From Bacteroidota bacterium (lineage in GTDB: Bacteria; Bacteroidota; Bacteroidia; Chitinophagales; Chitinophagaceae): DNA of 64,000 nt. Both the position numbers and the translations under genes were made by a program. The DNA is taken from NCBI GenBank assembly GCA_018267915.1, contig JAFDXN010000041.1, forward strand, positions 62,001-126,000, in the 5' to 3' direction. The notes beneath the pieces are model-generated. The model saw nothing but the letters and a program-made list of their open reading frames with translations, made no database searches and was not told the origin of the DNA. Shown here one piece after another: positions 35,501-44,005 of the stretch (the first letter of the stretch is position 1; each line of letters opens with the position of its first letter).

Positions 35501-36067
35501 CTCCGGCTGGAATGGGATGGTATTGTCGGTAATAGCCGCGTCCAGCTTGATGCTGTCGAGTATATAGCCGCTCATCTGCATGTTGAATTGCGAATTAAGG
35601 CTTACATCCTGGTTGTTGCCGAGGCTGATACTGCGACCATAACTACCACGGTAGTCGAGCTGGCTATAGTCGACAAAGCTGCCACTGTTTCGCGTGTCAT
35701 CATCGTGATGGTAGATGGGGAACACATAGTTGGAATCGACCATTGTGTGGCTCTTGTGGCTGTATACCTTAGTGAATGAAGTGTTCAGAACGCGGTAGTT
35801 GATGTGCACCGAGTCGCGCAGTGGCTTGCGGTTCCAGACGAGTCTGGCCTGAAGGGGAAATACCCTGAAATCGTCGTTAGAAACATTATCTATATGCACC
35901 GAACGTGCTTCGAGCGAGAGCGTGTCGATCAATATCGTATCCTGTACCGCAAAAGTCTTTTGCCTGAGGCTTGAAGGAAAAAATTGTTGTCTTGCCTGCG
36001 CGAGCAATTGCGCAGGCATGCAAAAGAAAAGAACACACCAAAATACCTGTAATGCAAACCGCTGCAA
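32573..36067 (-). CDS. very large outer-membrane beta-barrel protein, function unknown
   Basis: 1164 residues. The signal peptide ends MPAQLLAQ. Residues about 25-150 look like a periplasmic beta domain. At 190-350 there is a distinctive region: LTLGDYVLERPPGYFLNFYK, GPYKLTGNNGEQFFIVLAGT, ERVYINDVLMERGENADYVI, DYNTAEIRFMPRRLITKDSR. This resembles repeat segments seen in giant Bacteroidota surface proteins of the SprA type. The remainder (350-1164) alternates aromatic-rich amphipathic strands, as in a large barrel, with a DYNGDGVQQSNEF calcium-like loop near 890. No plug or TonB box is visible. It is probably an outer-membrane pore or secretion-related protein. Confidence 0.7.
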   Translation of the reverse strand: MQRFALQVFWCVLFFCMPAQLLAQARQQFFPSSLRQKTFAVQDTILIDTLSLEARSVHIDNVSNDDFRVFPLQARLVWNRKPLRDSVHINYRVLNTSFTKVYSHKSHTMVDSNYVFPIYHHDDDTRNSGSFVDYSQLDYRGSYGRSISLGNNQDVSLNSQFNMQMSGYILDSIKLDAAITDNTIPFQPEGNTQRLQEFDQVFIHLQKNKHELTLGDYVLERPPGYFLNFYKRVQGLYYRDEVRLSSNTTNKAGLSGSIAKGQFARNIFQGEEGNQGPYKLTGNNGEQFFIVLAGTERVYINDVLMERGENADYVIDYNTAEIRFMPRRLITKDSRIQVEFEYQDRNYLNSLIYAYDELQIGKKWNIRLNAYSNQDAKNQPYLQNLNGSQKRFLSGIGDSIQNAYYPNIVADTFASNKILYKITDTTVASIHYDSVFVYTTNPDSARYTLSFSYVGDGKGNYILSNTNANGRVYNWVAPVNGRPQGNYAPVALLITPKMQQVFTLNTTYRIDSLKALNVELAASNTDPNLFSSADNNTHQGVATRLVYNEARWLGNSDSAGKKQWNWQNKLSYEYVQDRFKAIAPYRNVEFGRDWNVPQAGNKPDEHLADVFTQLQNKKWGTAAYDLTLYKRGINYTGYRNILSYDYNYKAAHAGFIMNVLSAQDTFWRSLYFRPSVYAEYKIRPLLNTTLGGRYDGEHNAIRSKAGDTLMPAAFAFDIASVYLRTPDKQPFNWTINYWVRRDELSRNDMFRQQSHSQNLDLRLGVAKWKDHRINLTGSYRKLHIDDSTFNNQKPEQSLLGRLEYSGSLFNGVLSGNTLYEFGAGQEQKRSFTYVEVPAGQGVYNWIDYNGDGVQQSNEFVVALYPDQKKFIRVYTPTNEYVKVNYVNFNQSLNFEPSYFWKGNKAKWQDFLSRFSDQLSLQIGNRLLASEGLKAYNPFLQVAEDSAVITTNNSFSNTFYFNRTSSHWGLDYNYLSNTGKQLLNYGVESSESKQHLGRLRWNITKAWMLTMSGKNGYRSYLSALDDNRTYYINNWSAEPSLTMLLHAVLRLTGSYRYEDRQNKPQYGGEHATIQSANLELRFSKLTTGAIQLRGTYSNITFNGLMSAPIAFTMLDALQKGDNYIWGMTWERKVTKGIEVSLEYEGRKAGNTNIIHTGRMSLRAIL

Positions 36068-36119
36068 TCCCTGTGTTTTAGGGAAATGTACTTATTTTTT
36101 GCCGATTAGCGCTCACCGG

Positions 36120-37748
36120 TTACACCTGGAAAACACCAGTTTTAAACTCTCTCATTTCCGGGTTGTGATTAGCGGCATTCAGTCCTTCGGATATCACGCG
36201 CCTCGTCTCCAGGGGATCGATGATCTCGTCGACCCAAAGACGGGCAGCAGCGTAGTAGGCCGATGTCTGGCTATTATAGCGGTCGGTGATCTCCTTCAGC
36301 ATAGCTTTCTCTTTCTCGGGATCTATCTCCTGCCCTTTTGATTTCAGCGCTGCCACCTGTATCTGCAACAATGTTTTCGCTGCCTGTTCGCCACCCATCA
36401 CCGCTATCTTGGCATTGGGCCATGCATAGATGAAACGCGGGTCGTAAGCCTTGCCGCACATGGCATAGTTGCCCGCGCCGTATGAGTTACCTGTTATTAT
36501 TGTGATCTTAGGCACAACAGAGTTAGCCACAGCATTTACCAGCTTCGCACCATCTTTAATGATACCCGCATGCTCGCTGCGGCTACCCACCATGAAGCCT
36601 GTAACATCCTGCAGGAAAACCAGTGGTATTTTCTTCTGGTTGCAATTTTGTATGAATCGCGCTGCCTTATCGGCACTATCATTATAGATCACGCCGCCTA
36701 TCTGTACTTCACCCTTTCCGCTCTTCACGATCTTGCGCTGGTTGGCCACTATACCCACAGCCCAGCCGTCAATACGGGCGTAACCGCAGACGATGGTCTT
36801 GCCATAGTCTTCCTTAAACTGGTCGAACTCCGAATTGTCCACCAATCTTTCTATTACCTCAACTACGTCATATTGCTTGCTATTGTCGATCGACACCAAT
36901 CCGTAAAGCTCCTTCGGATCCTTCGCAGGGGCAGCAGGTTTAATGCGGTCGAAGCCTGCGCGCGGCTGCTCACCCATTTTCTCGACAATGCGGCGCACCT
37001 GGTCGAGGCATTCCTGCTCGGTATCAAATTTATAGTCGGCTATGCCGCTCACTTCAGTATGTGTTTTTGCCCCGCCGAGTGTCTGAATATCTATATCTTC
37101 CCCTATCGCGGCCTTCACGAGGTAGGGGCCCGCGAGGAATATCGAGCCGTTACCCTCCACCATTAGCGTCTCATCGCTCATGATGGGAAGGTAAGCACCA
37201 CCGGCCACGCAACTGCCCATTACGGCTGCGATCTGGCTGATGCCCATAGCGCTCATCTGTGCATTATTGCGAAAGATGCGGCCGAAATGTTCTTTATCGG
37301 GAAATATTTCATCCTGCATAGGCAGGAACACACCTGCACTATCAACTATATACACTACGGGCAGATGATTTTCCATGGCTATCTCCTGCAGGCGCAGGTT
37401 TTTCTTGCCTGTAATGGGAAACCATGCGCCCGCCTTCACTGTATTATCGTTGGCAATGATCATGCACTGACGGCCATGTATATAACCAAGACCTGCAACA
37501 GTGCCTGCGGCAGGGCATCCACCGTGCTCAGGATACATTTCGTAGCCCGCGAATGAACCTATTTCAGTAAAGACGCTGTCCTTATCCACCAGGTAGGCGA
37601 TGCGCTCACGCGGGGTCATCTTCCCCTTTTCCTTAGCTTTTTCGATGGCCTTTTTTCCACCACCCAGGCTTATCTGCGCATGGCGCTGCTTTACCTGGCT
37701 CACCGCCAGGCGCATCGCATCCTCGTTCTTATTAAATTCCAGGTTCAT
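36120..37748 (-). CDS. acyl-CoA carboxylase carboxyltransferase (beta) subunit, methylcrotonyl-CoA type
   Basis: 542 residues, full length for the beta subunit. KMTPRERIAYLVDKDS, HGGCPAAGTVAGLG and CMIIANDNTVKAGAWFPIT, then DSAGVFLPMQDEIFPDKEHF and GSCVAGGAYLPIMSDE, are closer to methylcrotonyl-CoA carboxylase beta than to propionyl-CoA carboxylase. Oxyanion glycines occur in both crotonase halves (MGSCVAGGAY and GNSYGAGNYAM). It moves carboxyl groups from biotin to an acyl-CoA, for leucine degradation if the assignment is right. The biotin-bearing alpha subunit is not in the window. Confidence 0.9.
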   Translation of the reverse strand: MNLEFNKNEDAMRLAVSQVKQRHAQISLGGGKKAIEKAKEKGKMTPRERIAYLVDKDSVFTEIGSFAGYEMYPEHGGCPAAGTVAGLGYIHGRQCMIIANDNTVKAGAWFPITGKKNLRLQEIAMENHLPVVYIVDSAGVFLPMQDEIFPDKEHFGRIFRNNAQMSAMGISQIAAVMGSCVAGGAYLPIMSDETLMVEGNGSIFLAGPYLVKAAIGEDIDIQTLGGAKTHTEVSGIADYKFDTEQECLDQVRRIVEKMGEQPRAGFDRIKPAAPAKDPKELYGLVSIDNSKQYDVVEVIERLVDNSEFDQFKEDYGKTIVCGYARIDGWAVGIVANQRKIVKSGKGEVQIGGVIYNDSADKAARFIQNCNQKKIPLVFLQDVTGFMVGSRSEHAGIIKDGAKLVNAVANSVVPKITIITGNSYGAGNYAMCGKAYDPRFIYAWPNAKIAVMGGEQAAKTLLQIQVAALKSKGQEIDPEKEKAMLKEITDRYNSQTSAYYAAARLWVDEIIDPLETRRVISEGLNAANHNPEMREFKTGVFQV

Positions 37749-37768
37749 CCGGCGTATTATTTTGCCCG

Positions 37769-37776
37769 CAAAAATA
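37769..37776 (-). promoter_or_regulatory. -7 box TATTTTTG for the carboxylase gene
   Basis: Exact TAnnTTTG match on the minus strand, 20 bases before the ATG at 37748. Confidence 0.55.
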
Positions 37777-37922
37777 GGGGGATATTTTATTTAATGCTAA
37801 AATTGTCACGTGGCGGTAAAAATGACGAACGCCCGATGGTGTTGAGATCCTTTTCTCCATTCCGATTTTTTCAAATAAAGAATATACCTCAACTTTGTTA
37901 GCCGCGTTGCGGAGATCATGTC

Positions 37923-40154
37923 ATGAGGAAAGTGTTATTCACCACCCTGTTTATTTTAGGCGCCAGTTGTAGCTACATCCGCACATTTGCCAACCATGTG
38001 TTTGGAGGCGAACTGCTTTACCAGCATATAACGGGCAACACATATGCACTTACGCTAACCCTTTACGGCGATTGCGGCGCTCCTAACCAAAGCGTTTTCC
38101 AGGGCCTTTACACCTCGACACCTCTGGTTTACGTGTTTCACGATAACTACCAGGACTCGGTGCACCTATATCTCCAACCGGTGCCAAATATTGGCGTCGA
38201 GGTATCGCCCGTGTGCCCATCGCAGATCAATAATACCACCTGCCGGGGAGGTACATTGCCGGGTGTCACAAAGTTTGTATATGTCGATACTGTCACACTT
38301 CCCAGAACATCAGATAACTGGCATTTCTTATTCTTCGGAGCCCTGAACGATTCGTCAGGCGCCGGCCGAAGCCACAGCATTACGAATGTAGGTAATGCGG
38401 GCGGCACATATGTGTACCTTGAAGCAGTACTTAACAATGTTCTTGCGCCAAACTCTTCACCACAGTACACTACTATCCCGACACCTTTCTACACGGTGAA
38501 TACGCCCCAGCAGTATAACCAGGGCGCGGTGGACGGTGATAATGATTCGCTATCCTTCTCATTGGTCGAAGCAATAGACGGTGCATCGGGAAGCCCGGTA
38601 TCCTATGTGCCGCCACTGACAGCCAGCGCACCATTACTGACTGATTCCGCAGCATTTCTGTTCAACAGTATTAACGGGCAATTGAGCTTCACCCCGAACA
38701 TGCTGCAGGATGCCCTGGTGGTGAATAAGGTTACCGAATACCGGAACGGTCAGTTCGTAGGCAGCAGTGTGCGGGAAATGACATTTGTGGTGCTGGACAA
38801 CCTTGTGCAGGACCATGTGCAGCATACGGAAGCAGTTAATATAAACGGAGGGTATAGCAGCGGTAACAACGTAGTGAACATATGTAAAGGAGCCAGCAGT
38901 GTAGACTTCGATATTGCACCTGTGGACACTGCAGGCAATGCGGTGATAGTAAGTTACACTCCGCTGCCTGCCGGCGCCACGCTTAACCTGCAAAATAATA
39001 ACACGACAAGCCCACATCTCCACTTCAGCTGGAATACTGTGAGTGTAGCGACAGGCATCTACAATTTCTTTGTTAATTATAAGATCAACTCCTGCCCGAT
39101 CTCAACCACTCAAACGATCGCCTATACCGTCAACGTAGTAAACCCATATGAAGTGGTTGCGGTATCACAAACCGCTACCCATTGCTATTATAATGCGACA
39201 GTAACCGTCATTATCAAAAACGGCGCGTTGCCGGCTACCATTTCAGTATCAAAAAACAACATACCACTCACCTCTGTGGCCGGCAACAGCGACACAATTG
39301 CTTTACAATTACCTGCAGGCAACTATACAGGTGTAGTGTCCGCACCTGGATTGAGCGGCTGCTCGGCACCTTTCGCTTTTTCGGTGGTCGACAGCGGGGC
39401 ATACCCTTTCGGTCCGTCGCTTGGCACCGTGCATGATTATTGCATAAACGATTCGGCGACCTTACTTATTGCTACTCCCGACTCAGGGGCCGTTGTGCAG
39501 TGGTACAATACCAATGGCGACAGTCTGCCTTCAGCGCCCATACCTCCTACGGATAGTGTGGGCGTACACACCTGGTATGTAACTGAACAGATAGGGCCCT
39601 GTCTATCTGAAAAGGAGGAGGTGACGGTGCATGTGTATGACAAGCCGCCCATCACAATACTATCGGAGCAAGGAACGGTGTGTATAGGAGAGATCATCTA
39701 CCTGGAAGCGACAGGTGGCAAAAATTATGATTGGGAACCTGTGAGCAGGATAAACACCGACCGCAATGGCAGGCAGTATATCCGCGTGTTTGAACCCGTG
39801 GAGTATACTCTATATGCACAATCGGAGTTTGGATGCAAGGACTCGCTGAAACTGCGATACGACAAAGTGAACCCTTGCTGCCAGTTCAGCTACCCCGATG
39901 CCTTCACTCCAAACGGGGACGGGAAGAACGATCGCTTCAAAGCACTAGTAATCGGCAATATGCAGGCTTATGAACTGGACATCTTTGACCGCTGGGGAAG
40001 GCGACTGTTCTGGAACAATGATCCAGGTGCAGCCTGGGACGGCACCTTCCGTGGCAAGGAATGCAATGCCGATGTTTATTTCTATCGCGTGCATGCCAGG
40101 TGCTACACCGGCCACGAGGAAGATATCACAGGCACGGTTACTCTACTTCGTTGA
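37923..40154 (+). CDS. secreted protein with type B T9SS (gliding-motility) sorting domain
   Basis: 743 residues: a signal peptide ends near residue 23 (FANH). The N-terminal third (about 25-190) is a beta-rich module beginning HVFGGELLYQHITGNTYALT, seen in many gliding-associated proteins. The middle holds several Ig-like strands with paired cysteines (NICKGASSVDFDI, ATHCYYNATVTV, NDSATLLI). The last 90 residues (FSYPDAFTPNGDGKNDRFK, LDIFDRWGRRLF, DVYFYRVHARC, GTVTLLR) form the type B C-terminal domain. It is exported by T9SS to the surface. No PorP/SprF gene is adjacent, unlike the adhesin at 25-28 kb. Confidence 0.9.
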   Translation: MRKVLFTTLFILGASCSYIRTFANHVFGGELLYQHITGNTYALTLTLYGDCGAPNQSVFQGLYTSTPLVYVFHDNYQDSVHLYLQPVPNIGVEVSPVCPSQINNTTCRGGTLPGVTKFVYVDTVTLPRTSDNWHFLFFGALNDSSGAGRSHSITNVGNAGGTYVYLEAVLNNVLAPNSSPQYTTIPTPFYTVNTPQQYNQGAVDGDNDSLSFSLVEAIDGASGSPVSYVPPLTASAPLLTDSAAFLFNSINGQLSFTPNMLQDALVVNKVTEYRNGQFVGSSVREMTFVVLDNLVQDHVQHTEAVNINGGYSSGNNVVNICKGASSVDFDIAPVDTAGNAVIVSYTPLPAGATLNLQNNNTTSPHLHFSWNTVSVATGIYNFFVNYKINSCPISTTQTIAYTVNVVNPYEVVAVSQTATHCYYNATVTVIIKNGALPATISVSKNNIPLTSVAGNSDTIALQLPAGNYTGVVSAPGLSGCSAPFAFSVVDSGAYPFGPSLGTVHDYCINDSATLLIATPDSGAVVQWYNTNGDSLPSAPIPPTDSVGVHTWYVTEQIGPCLSEKEEVTVHVYDKPPITILSEQGTVCIGEIIYLEATGGKNYDWEPVSRINTDRNGRQYIRVFEPVEYTLYAQSEFGCKDSLKLRYDKVNPCCQFSYPDAFTPNGDGKNDRFKALVIGNMQAYELDIFDRWGRRLFWNNDPGAAWDGTFRGKECNADVYFYRVHARCYTGHEEDITGTVTLLR

Positions 40155-40175
40155 GCCCCTTCATGGGTTGGGATT

Positions 40176-41270
40176 TTACTCCCACTTAAATATCCTGGAA
40201 GCTATTGCGTATATAACCACGCCCCAGATAAGCAATACCAGGATATCCATCCGCACATCCCATATATTGTAACCATCGAAGGCTATTTTGCGCAGCGCAT
40301 CATTCAGGTAAGAAAGCGGCAGTAACCTGCATATCGGCTGCAACCATTTCGGGAAGTTATCGATGGGAAAAAATGTGCCTGCCAGCAGAAATTGCGGTAA
40401 TGTAATGAGGTTGGAAAATGGAGGTATGGCTGACTCACTTTTAGCAACGCTGCTGATGATAAAGCCAAAGCCCATGAACACCATCATGGCGATACCACAT
40501 AAACAAAGCATTTCGAAAAACGTTACCCAGCCATGTACCAGCGTGTAGCCAAAGGCATAGTGACCAAGCGATATGATTATGATGGCGCCCATCATCTGGA
40601 ATATCATACGCGCTATGCCCTCGCTCAGCACAATGATCTCGCGGCGCACCGGTGTGGCAAAGAAGCGTTTCAATACGAGCGTCTGCCGCATATTGAAGAA
40701 TACGAATGCCGTTCCGAAAACGCCCGATGCCAATAGTGAAAAGCCCAACTGGCCGGGCAAGATGAAATCGATCATCTTGTAGTCGCGCACCTTTTCGATG
40801 TGAACATCAATTTTAGCCAGCTTTTCAGTCTGCACTTCTATGTCGGGGTTCATGCCTTGCGCCACTTCTTTCAGTATCCCTTTCAGTTGTTGCACCTTAT
40901 CTTCCTGTCCGCTGGTACTGTTTATGAGGATGTTGTACGGTGGCCCGCCGCCTGCTGCCTGCTTTACGCTGATCAGTGCTGCCACATCACCCTCCTGCAG
41001 GTCTTTCATTAGCCCGGCGCTGTCCTTGTTGACCCACTTTATCACCGGCACCTTGTGCAGTATCCCGTATATCACATTGCTGGTGTCGCTGCCCGGTGCC
41101 GCCGCTATCTTAATGCTGTAGCCGCGGCTATTGCCCAGGAAGCCAAACACCAATATGAATATGAGCGGGAAAGCGATGCTGAATACTATAGCCGATGGGC
41201 TTTTGAAGATCGCCTGCAGGCTGGCTTTTATGAGCGCGCGCATAGCGCGGGCGTTACTATATGTGGCCAT
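40176..41270 (-). CDS. ABC-2 type transporter permease
   Basis: 364 residues. One membrane segment near 28-48 (IVFSIAFPLIFILVFGFLG) is followed by a large extracytoplasmic loop (about 50-175). Five more segments come next in the C-terminal half, with FFATPVRREIIVLSEGIAR as the coupling helix region and PPFSNLITLPQFLLAGTFFPIDNFP as the ABC-2 signature. This is the YhfJ/DrrB-like architecture used for drug, lipid or polysaccharide export. No ATP-binding subunit is adjacent, so its partner is encoded elsewhere. It is convergent with the T9SS protein gene. Confidence 0.88.
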   Translation of the reverse strand: MATYSNARAMRALIKASLQAIFKSPSAIVFSIAFPLIFILVFGFLGNSRGYSIKIAAAPGSDTSNVIYGILHKVPVIKWVNKDSAGLMKDLQEGDVAALISVKQAAGGGPPYNILINSTSGQEDKVQQLKGILKEVAQGMNPDIEVQTEKLAKIDVHIEKVRDYKMIDFILPGQLGFSLLASGVFGTAFVFFNMRQTLVLKRFFATPVRREIIVLSEGIARMIFQMMGAIIIISLGHYAFGYTLVHGWVTFFEMLCLCGIAMMVFMGFGFIISSVAKSESAIPPFSNLITLPQFLLAGTFFPIDNFPKWLQPICRLLPLSYLNDALRKIAFDGYNIWDVRMDILVLLIWGVVIYAIASRIFKWE

Positions 41271-41441
41271 ATACGGTTTTGCAAGGGCAAAGATAAGGGG
41301 AATGTAACAGGAACAGGCAGCCCAGCCAAAGGAGAGGGCTCTGTACCGCAGCGACGAGTATTATAATTTAACTTATCGTATGAATATTTTCGCCTCGGGT
41401 AAATGCCGGAATATGTAAATTACAAACCATTGAGCAAGGAA

Positions 41442-42710
41442 ATGAGAAAGAGATTATTTGTATTCACCGCATGTATATATATGCTGTGCTGCCTGCCGGG
41501 CCGTGCAGCCAAGCTGTTCATACCCATGGATGCCGAAGGCCAGCACGAGCACCTCAAGGCCTACGGCATTGCCTTCGCCGCCCTTAAAGAAAATATTCCT
41601 GTCGACTGGCTGCTGAATTACAAGGGCGGCAGTTTCGGTATGGACCAGGCTGAGAGTATTGAGAGACTATGCAAACTGCGCGGAGTGGCCTACGAGATAA
41701 TGAGCGATGCGCAGTACCTGGGTGTGCTGGAAAAGATCAGCAACCCCGATTTTAACGGCGATATCATTAAACTGGAGAAGGCGCCGAAAATAGCAGTATA
41801 CACGCCCCCTAATAAACGCCCATGGGACGATGCGGTGACCATGGTGCTGGAGTATGCGCAAATTCCATACGACAAAGTATATGACGACGAAGTATTGGAT
41901 GGCAAGCTGCCGGAGTATGACTGGCTGCACCTGCACCACGAAGACTTTACCGGGCAGTATGGCAAATTCTGGGCGCAATACCGCAACACGTCCTGGTACC
42001 AGGAAGATGTGCATGTAGTGGAAGCCCTGGCCGCAAAACATGGCTTTAAAAAAGTATCGCAGTTAAGGCTGGCTGTAACCAAACGCATCCGTGAATTCGT
42101 AGCTGGTGGCGGCTATCTTTTCGCCATGTGTACCGCTACGGATACGTACGATATAGCACTGGCTGCCCAGAACACCGACATCTGCGATGTAGCTTTCGAC
42201 GGTGACCCCGTAGATGGCGATGCCCAGCAAAAACTTGACTATACTCAGTGCTTTGCCTTCAAGGATTTCAATATCGTGAGCAACCCCTACGATAATGAGT
42301 TCTCCGATATTGACAACACCACATTCCGTAAGGTGCCTATGGACCTCGACTACTTTACCCTCTTCTCCTTCTCTGCCAAATTCGATCCCGTACCCGCAAT
42401 GCTCACGCAGAACCATACAACTACTGTTAAGGGCTTCATGGGCCAAACAACAGCGTTCAGGAAGGATAGGCTGAAAACAAGTGTGTTGGTAATGGGTGAG
42501 AACAAAGCAGCCAACGAAGCGCGCTACATACATGGGGAATTTGGCAAAGGCACCTGGACCTTCTACGGTGGCCACGACCCGGAAGACTACCAGCATATAA
42601 TCGGCGATCCGCCCACCGACCTGAGCCTGCACCCTACCTCACCAGGTTACCGGCTAATACTGAACAATGTGCTTTTCCCAGCCGCGAAGAAAAAACCAAG
42701 AAAGACCTAA
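41442..42710 (+). CDS. secreted protein of the Bacteroidota family often labelled asparagine synthetase B
   Basis: 422 residues from the ATG at 41442, chosen because AAGGAA lies just upstream and the protein then begins with a signal peptide (MRKRLFVFTACIYMLCCLPGRAA); an in-frame ATG at 41403 gives a poor N-terminus. The opening KLFIPMDAEGQHEHLKAYGI and DWLLNYKGGSFGMDQ match proteins that databases call asparagine synthetase B. I see neither the N-terminal Cys-Gly glutaminase nor the PPi-loop SGGxDS of that enzyme, so the name should not be trusted. The middle (GGGYLFAMCTATDTYDIALAA, YGGHDPEDYQH) resembles a glutamine-amidotransferase-like Rossmann fold. The function is unknown and the protein is periplasmic. 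Confidence 0.75.
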   Translation: MRKRLFVFTACIYMLCCLPGRAAKLFIPMDAEGQHEHLKAYGIAFAALKENIPVDWLLNYKGGSFGMDQAESIERLCKLRGVAYEIMSDAQYLGVLEKISNPDFNGDIIKLEKAPKIAVYTPPNKRPWDDAVTMVLEYAQIPYDKVYDDEVLDGKLPEYDWLHLHHEDFTGQYGKFWAQYRNTSWYQEDVHVVEALAAKHGFKKVSQLRLAVTKRIREFVAGGGYLFAMCTATDTYDIALAAQNTDICDVAFDGDPVDGDAQQKLDYTQCFAFKDFNIVSNPYDNEFSDIDNTTFRKVPMDLDYFTLFSFSAKFDPVPAMLTQNHTTTVKGFMGQTTAFRKDRLKTSVLVMGENKAANEARYIHGEFGKGTWTFYGGHDPEDYQHIIGDPPTDLSLHPTSPGYRLILNNVLFPAAKKKPRKT

Positions 42711-42712
42711 CC

Positions 42713-43063
42713 CTATTGCTCGTCGAGTTGCCGCTGTATTTTCTTCGGCAATTTGGAGCGAATAATATCATAAGACTGGCGCAGGTAGTACTGCCACTCT
42801 TTTTCTTTAAGCGCTTTATACTTTTCGATACGCACCCATTTGTTGTGCGCCATATAAGCTTGCGGAAAGATGTGCGGCCTTGCGATAAGCTCGTCAAAAT
42901 CTTCCGGTGTCACTTTGAGGCTGACGCCTTCTTCTTCCGGGTTTACTGACGTAATGCCAAACATCTTCTCTGCCACCATAAAGCAGAGATGATCTTCCCA
43001 TTTCAGGCCCTCGGTAGCACCGGGAAAAGAAAGGCAGGTATCGCGCAGCTTATCAAAATCCAT
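42713..43063 (-). CDS. MmcQ/YjbR-family protein
   Basis: 116 residues from the ATG at 43063 (MDFDKLRDTCLSFPGATEGL). It has the YjbR/MmcQ signatures CLSFPGATEGLKWED, CFMVAEKMFGI, SLKVTPEDFDELIARP and HNKWVRIEKYKALKEKEW. The family has a cyanobacterial CyaY-like or DNA-binding-like fold with no firm function. A 46-base gap separates it from the divergent FkbM gene, in which TATCTTTA (minus, 43067-43074) and TAATTTTA (plus, 43098-43105) could be opposing -7 boxes. Confidence 0.87.
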   Translation of the reverse strand: MDFDKLRDTCLSFPGATEGLKWEDHLCFMVAEKMFGITSVNPEEEGVSLKVTPEDFDELIARPHIFPQAYMAHNKWVRIEKYKALKEKEWQYYLRQSYDIIRSKLPKKIQRQLDEQ

Positions 43064-43109
43064 AATTAAAGATACAACCACGAGCGGATACAATGATTAA
43101 TTTTAAGCC

Positions 43110-43967
43110 ATGAACGTTACGAAAAACCTTGTATACGATATTGGCCTGCATGACGGGAAGGATACTGACTACTACCTGCACAAAGGCTATAACGTAGTGG
43201 CGGTAGATGCCAACCCCGTGATGATCAGGAGGGCAGAAAAGAAATATGCTACAGCGATAAGGGAGGGCAGATTGGTACTGCTTAACGTGGCGATATCGGA
43301 CGTGGAGGCTGAAGTCTCGTTTACCATCAGCGAGGAGGACCAATTCAGTTCGCTGGATGAAGGCGCAGCAAAACGTGGTGGTATCAGCAAGAAGGTAACA
43401 GTGCACTCGAAAAAGCTGTCAACGCTCTTTGCGGAGCACGGTGTGCCCCATTACTGCAAGATCGACATAGAGGGCCATGACTCTATCGCACTGCAAACAC
43501 TGGCACAAGACAGCCTGCCGCCCTACATTTCCGTAGAGGCGGAGATGGTACCGTACAATAGCAGCATCCAGGAGCCGGATACACTTCTCAACCTGCAATT
43601 GCTGAAACAACTGGGTTACAGGCAATTTAAATTGGTAGACCAGGATACATTAAGTCCCCTGGCGCCCGACGAACAGTTCTACTTCAACACCCCTGCACCA
43701 AGTACTGCAATTGTTGTAAGGGGGGTCCGCTTCCTGAAAAGGAAGCTGGGCTTCAGTAAGCTGCCATCATATCTCCAGCACCTGAAAGACCGGACCGGCT
43801 ATACCTTCCTGAGAGATTCATCGGGACCGTTTGGTGAAGAGGTGGAAGGCGAATGGTATGACTACGAGACGGCTAAACGCATGATATTGAAGCAGCGCAA
43901 AGACTACCATGCGCTGGACCGTGCCGTGTACTATGGTTTCTGGTGCGACTGGCATGCTAAATTATAA
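43110..43967 (+). CDS. FkbM-family methyltransferase
   Basis: 285 residues. SAM-binding: LVYDIGLHDGKDTDYYLHKG, VVAVDANPVMIRRAEKK, RLVLLNVAISD. The FkbM family signature KIDIEGHDSIALQTL includes the conserved Asp-x-Glu-Gly. Members O-methylate sugars or polyketides. The C-terminal 90 residues (WYDYETAKRMILKQRKDYHA) lie outside the core and could bind the substrate, which is unknown. It appears monocistronic with a strong terminator. Confidence 0.88.
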   Translation: MNVTKNLVYDIGLHDGKDTDYYLHKGYNVVAVDANPVMIRRAEKKYATAIREGRLVLLNVAISDVEAEVSFTISEEDQFSSLDEGAAKRGGISKKVTVHSKKLSTLFAEHGVPHYCKIDIEGHDSIALQTLAQDSLPPYISVEAEMVPYNSSIQEPDTLLNLQLLKQLGYRQFKLVDQDTLSPLAPDEQFYFNTPAPSTAIVVRGVRFLKRKLGFSKLPSYLQHLKDRTGYTFLRDSSGPFGEEVEGEWYDYETAKRMILKQRKDYHALDRAVYYGFWCDWHAKL

Positions 43968-44000
43968 ACGCAGGCACAGTGCAACACTGTACCTGCGTTT
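43966..44000. terminator. bidirectional terminator
   Basis: 16-base arms AAACGCAGGCACAGTG and CACTGTACCTGCGTTT (43966-43981, 43985-44000) with one mismatch, overlapping the FkbM stop and serving the convergent TonB receptor gene. Confidence 0.85.
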
Positions 44001-44005
44001 GATCT

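Noticed and set aside
41442..42710. Asparagine synthetase B as a functional call
   Set aside because: Required glutaminase and synthetase motifs are absent.
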